Below are positions 63,524-64,000 of a DNA stretch of 64,000 nt, piece by piece. The position numbers were made by a program, and so were the translations under genes. Position 1 is the first letter of the stretch; each line of letters opens with the position of its first letter. This DNA is from Candidatus Neomarinimicrobiota bacterium. GTDB lineage: Bacteria; Fidelibacterota; JAANXI01. The notes beneath the pieces are model-generated. The model saw nothing but the letters and a program-made list of their open reading frames with translations. It did no database searches and had not been told where the DNA came from. The stretch lies in contig JAIPJS010000010.1 in assembly GCA_021734025.1 (NCBI GenBank), forward strand, positions 62,001 through 126,000. Direction: 5' to 3'.

Positions 63524-64000
63524 ATGATTATGAAATTTCGACAAGCGTTTTTGAAATATATCGGTTTGGCAGGGCTCTTTCTCTCTGTATCCCTGGGACC
63601 TGGATTGGATGCTGTTGCCTTTGAAAAGGTGGGCGTGACTTCCTTTCAGTTCCTGAAAGTGATGCCGGGAGCCCGGTCCACCGGGGTTGGGGAGGCGTAT
63701 TCTTCCATAGTGGATGGTGCTGATGCGATGTACTGGAATCCCGCTGCATTGACCAGGGTGAGCAGGCTAAGCGTCAATGCTTCTCACGTCGACTGGTTTC
63801 TGGACACCGGACACAACTCATTCACGGCGGCCTATAATATCGGACGGAATGTCTCTCTTGGGCTGATGGCATTGAATGCAGATTACGGGTCGATTGAGGT
63901 GACGACAGTGGACGCCCTTGGACCAGTGGGAGATGGATATAATCCGGGACTCACAGGTGAAACCATTACGCCGGGTGCCACCGCATTCGGAATAGGATTC
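63524..64000 (+). CDS. PorV/UPF0164-like outer membrane protein (cut by window edge)
   Basis: The 159 codons visible run without a stop to the window end. The signal peptide (about 1-30) is followed by FLKVMPGARSTGVGEAYSSI and DGADAMYWNPAAL, the FLxIxxGARxxGMGxA...WNPAGL pattern of PorV/UPF0164 barrel proteins. Start ATG 63524 follows GGCAGGGAG; ATG 63530 is also possible. PorV shuttles T9SS substrates to the sortase PorU, but many FCB-group genomes carry several paralogues, so the specific role is open. Confidence 0.8.
   Translation, partial: MIMKFRQAFLKYIGLAGLFLSVSLGPGLDAVAFEKVGVTSFQFLKVMPGARSTGVGEAYSSIVDGADAMYWNPAALTRVSRLSVNASHVDWFLDTGHNSFTAAYNIGRNVSLGLMALNADYGSIEVTTVDALGPVGDGYNPGLTGETITPGATAFGIGF

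Noticed and set aside
1-64000. CRISPR array, prophage or integrated element at selC
   Set aside because: No regularly spaced repeats, no integrase or phage structural genes; the only mobile element found is the IS4-family copy, which does not duplicate the tRNA end.

Overview
The window looks like chromosome from a Gram-negative, free-living (probably marine) bacterium of the Fibrobacterota-Chlorobiota-Bacteroidota branch, perhaps near Marinimicrobia, Calditrichota or Balneolota. The case rests on an Omp85/BamA barrel, LapA/LapB-type envelope genes, a short RpoD-like primary sigma factor without region 1.1, GldA/GldF/GldG-type ABC genes, a secreted protein with a type IX secretion (T9SS)-like C-terminal tail, a PorV/UPF0164-like protein and a TonB-dependent receptor with a carboxypeptidase-regulatory-like N-terminus. 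The phylum is inferred, not proven. Nearly all genes run on the + strand in compact, often overlapping operons.

Region by region: (1) 1-4.5 kb, the end of bamA and clpB. (2) 4.6-13.0 kb, a TPR lipoprotein, then MoxR ATPase - DUF58 - BatD-like protein running into an ABC exporter (GldA-, GldF- and GldG-like) and a DUF4340 protein, closed by a perfect hairpin. (3) 13.2-30.9 kb, htpX, then an AddB-like nuclease/helicase subunit and its likely partner AddA, separated by a four-gene exopolysaccharide-type cassette (GT2 synthase, TPR/beta-barrel exporter, large periplasmic glycosidase-like protein with a deacetylase-like domain, DUF2194 lipoprotein) and a divergent polyprenol-kinase-like fusion. 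(4) 31.1-35.3 kb, an ECF sigma / zinc-finger anti-sigma operon with two small CpxP/Spy-like periplasmic proteins, then nadC and an unknown exported protein. (5) 35.4-38.1 kb on the minus strand, an M99 (Csd4-like) carboxypeptidase and a YkuD/NTF2 (Csd6-like) enzyme, a cell-shape pair. (6) 38.3-43.2 kb, the complete phosphorylated serine pathway (serB-like, class V aminotransferase, serA) and gatB. (7) 43.4-50.6 kb, a small coiled-coil protein, CapA-like phosphoesterase, primary sigma factor, M23 peptidase, miaB, lapA, lapB and a SPOR protein. (8) 50.9-52.5 kb, a selenocysteine tRNA followed by an intact IS4-family insertion sequence with 9-bp target duplications. (9) 52.6-64.0 kb, an alginate-oligomer utilisation locus: FadR-type regulator, PL17 lyase, MFS transporter, SDR reductase, TonB-dependent receptor, T9SS-tailed protein and the start of a PorV-like protein.

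The strongest candidate for an undescribed system is the 17.6-25.6 kb cassette. Its parts correspond to the Pga (PNAG) synthase-dependent secretion machine: synthase, TPR-porin, periplasmic glycosidase plus deacetylase fold. Both of its deacetylase-like domains, however, appear to have lost the metal-binding motifs, so the polymer and its processing are probably different. Other points worth a second look are the Csd4/Csd6 pair with its signature glutamine zinc ligand, a putative two-step isoprenoid-alcohol kinase fusion, an ECF operon with an RpoE-like self-promoter, and an AddB with a serine at a position usually held by an iron-sulfur cysteine.
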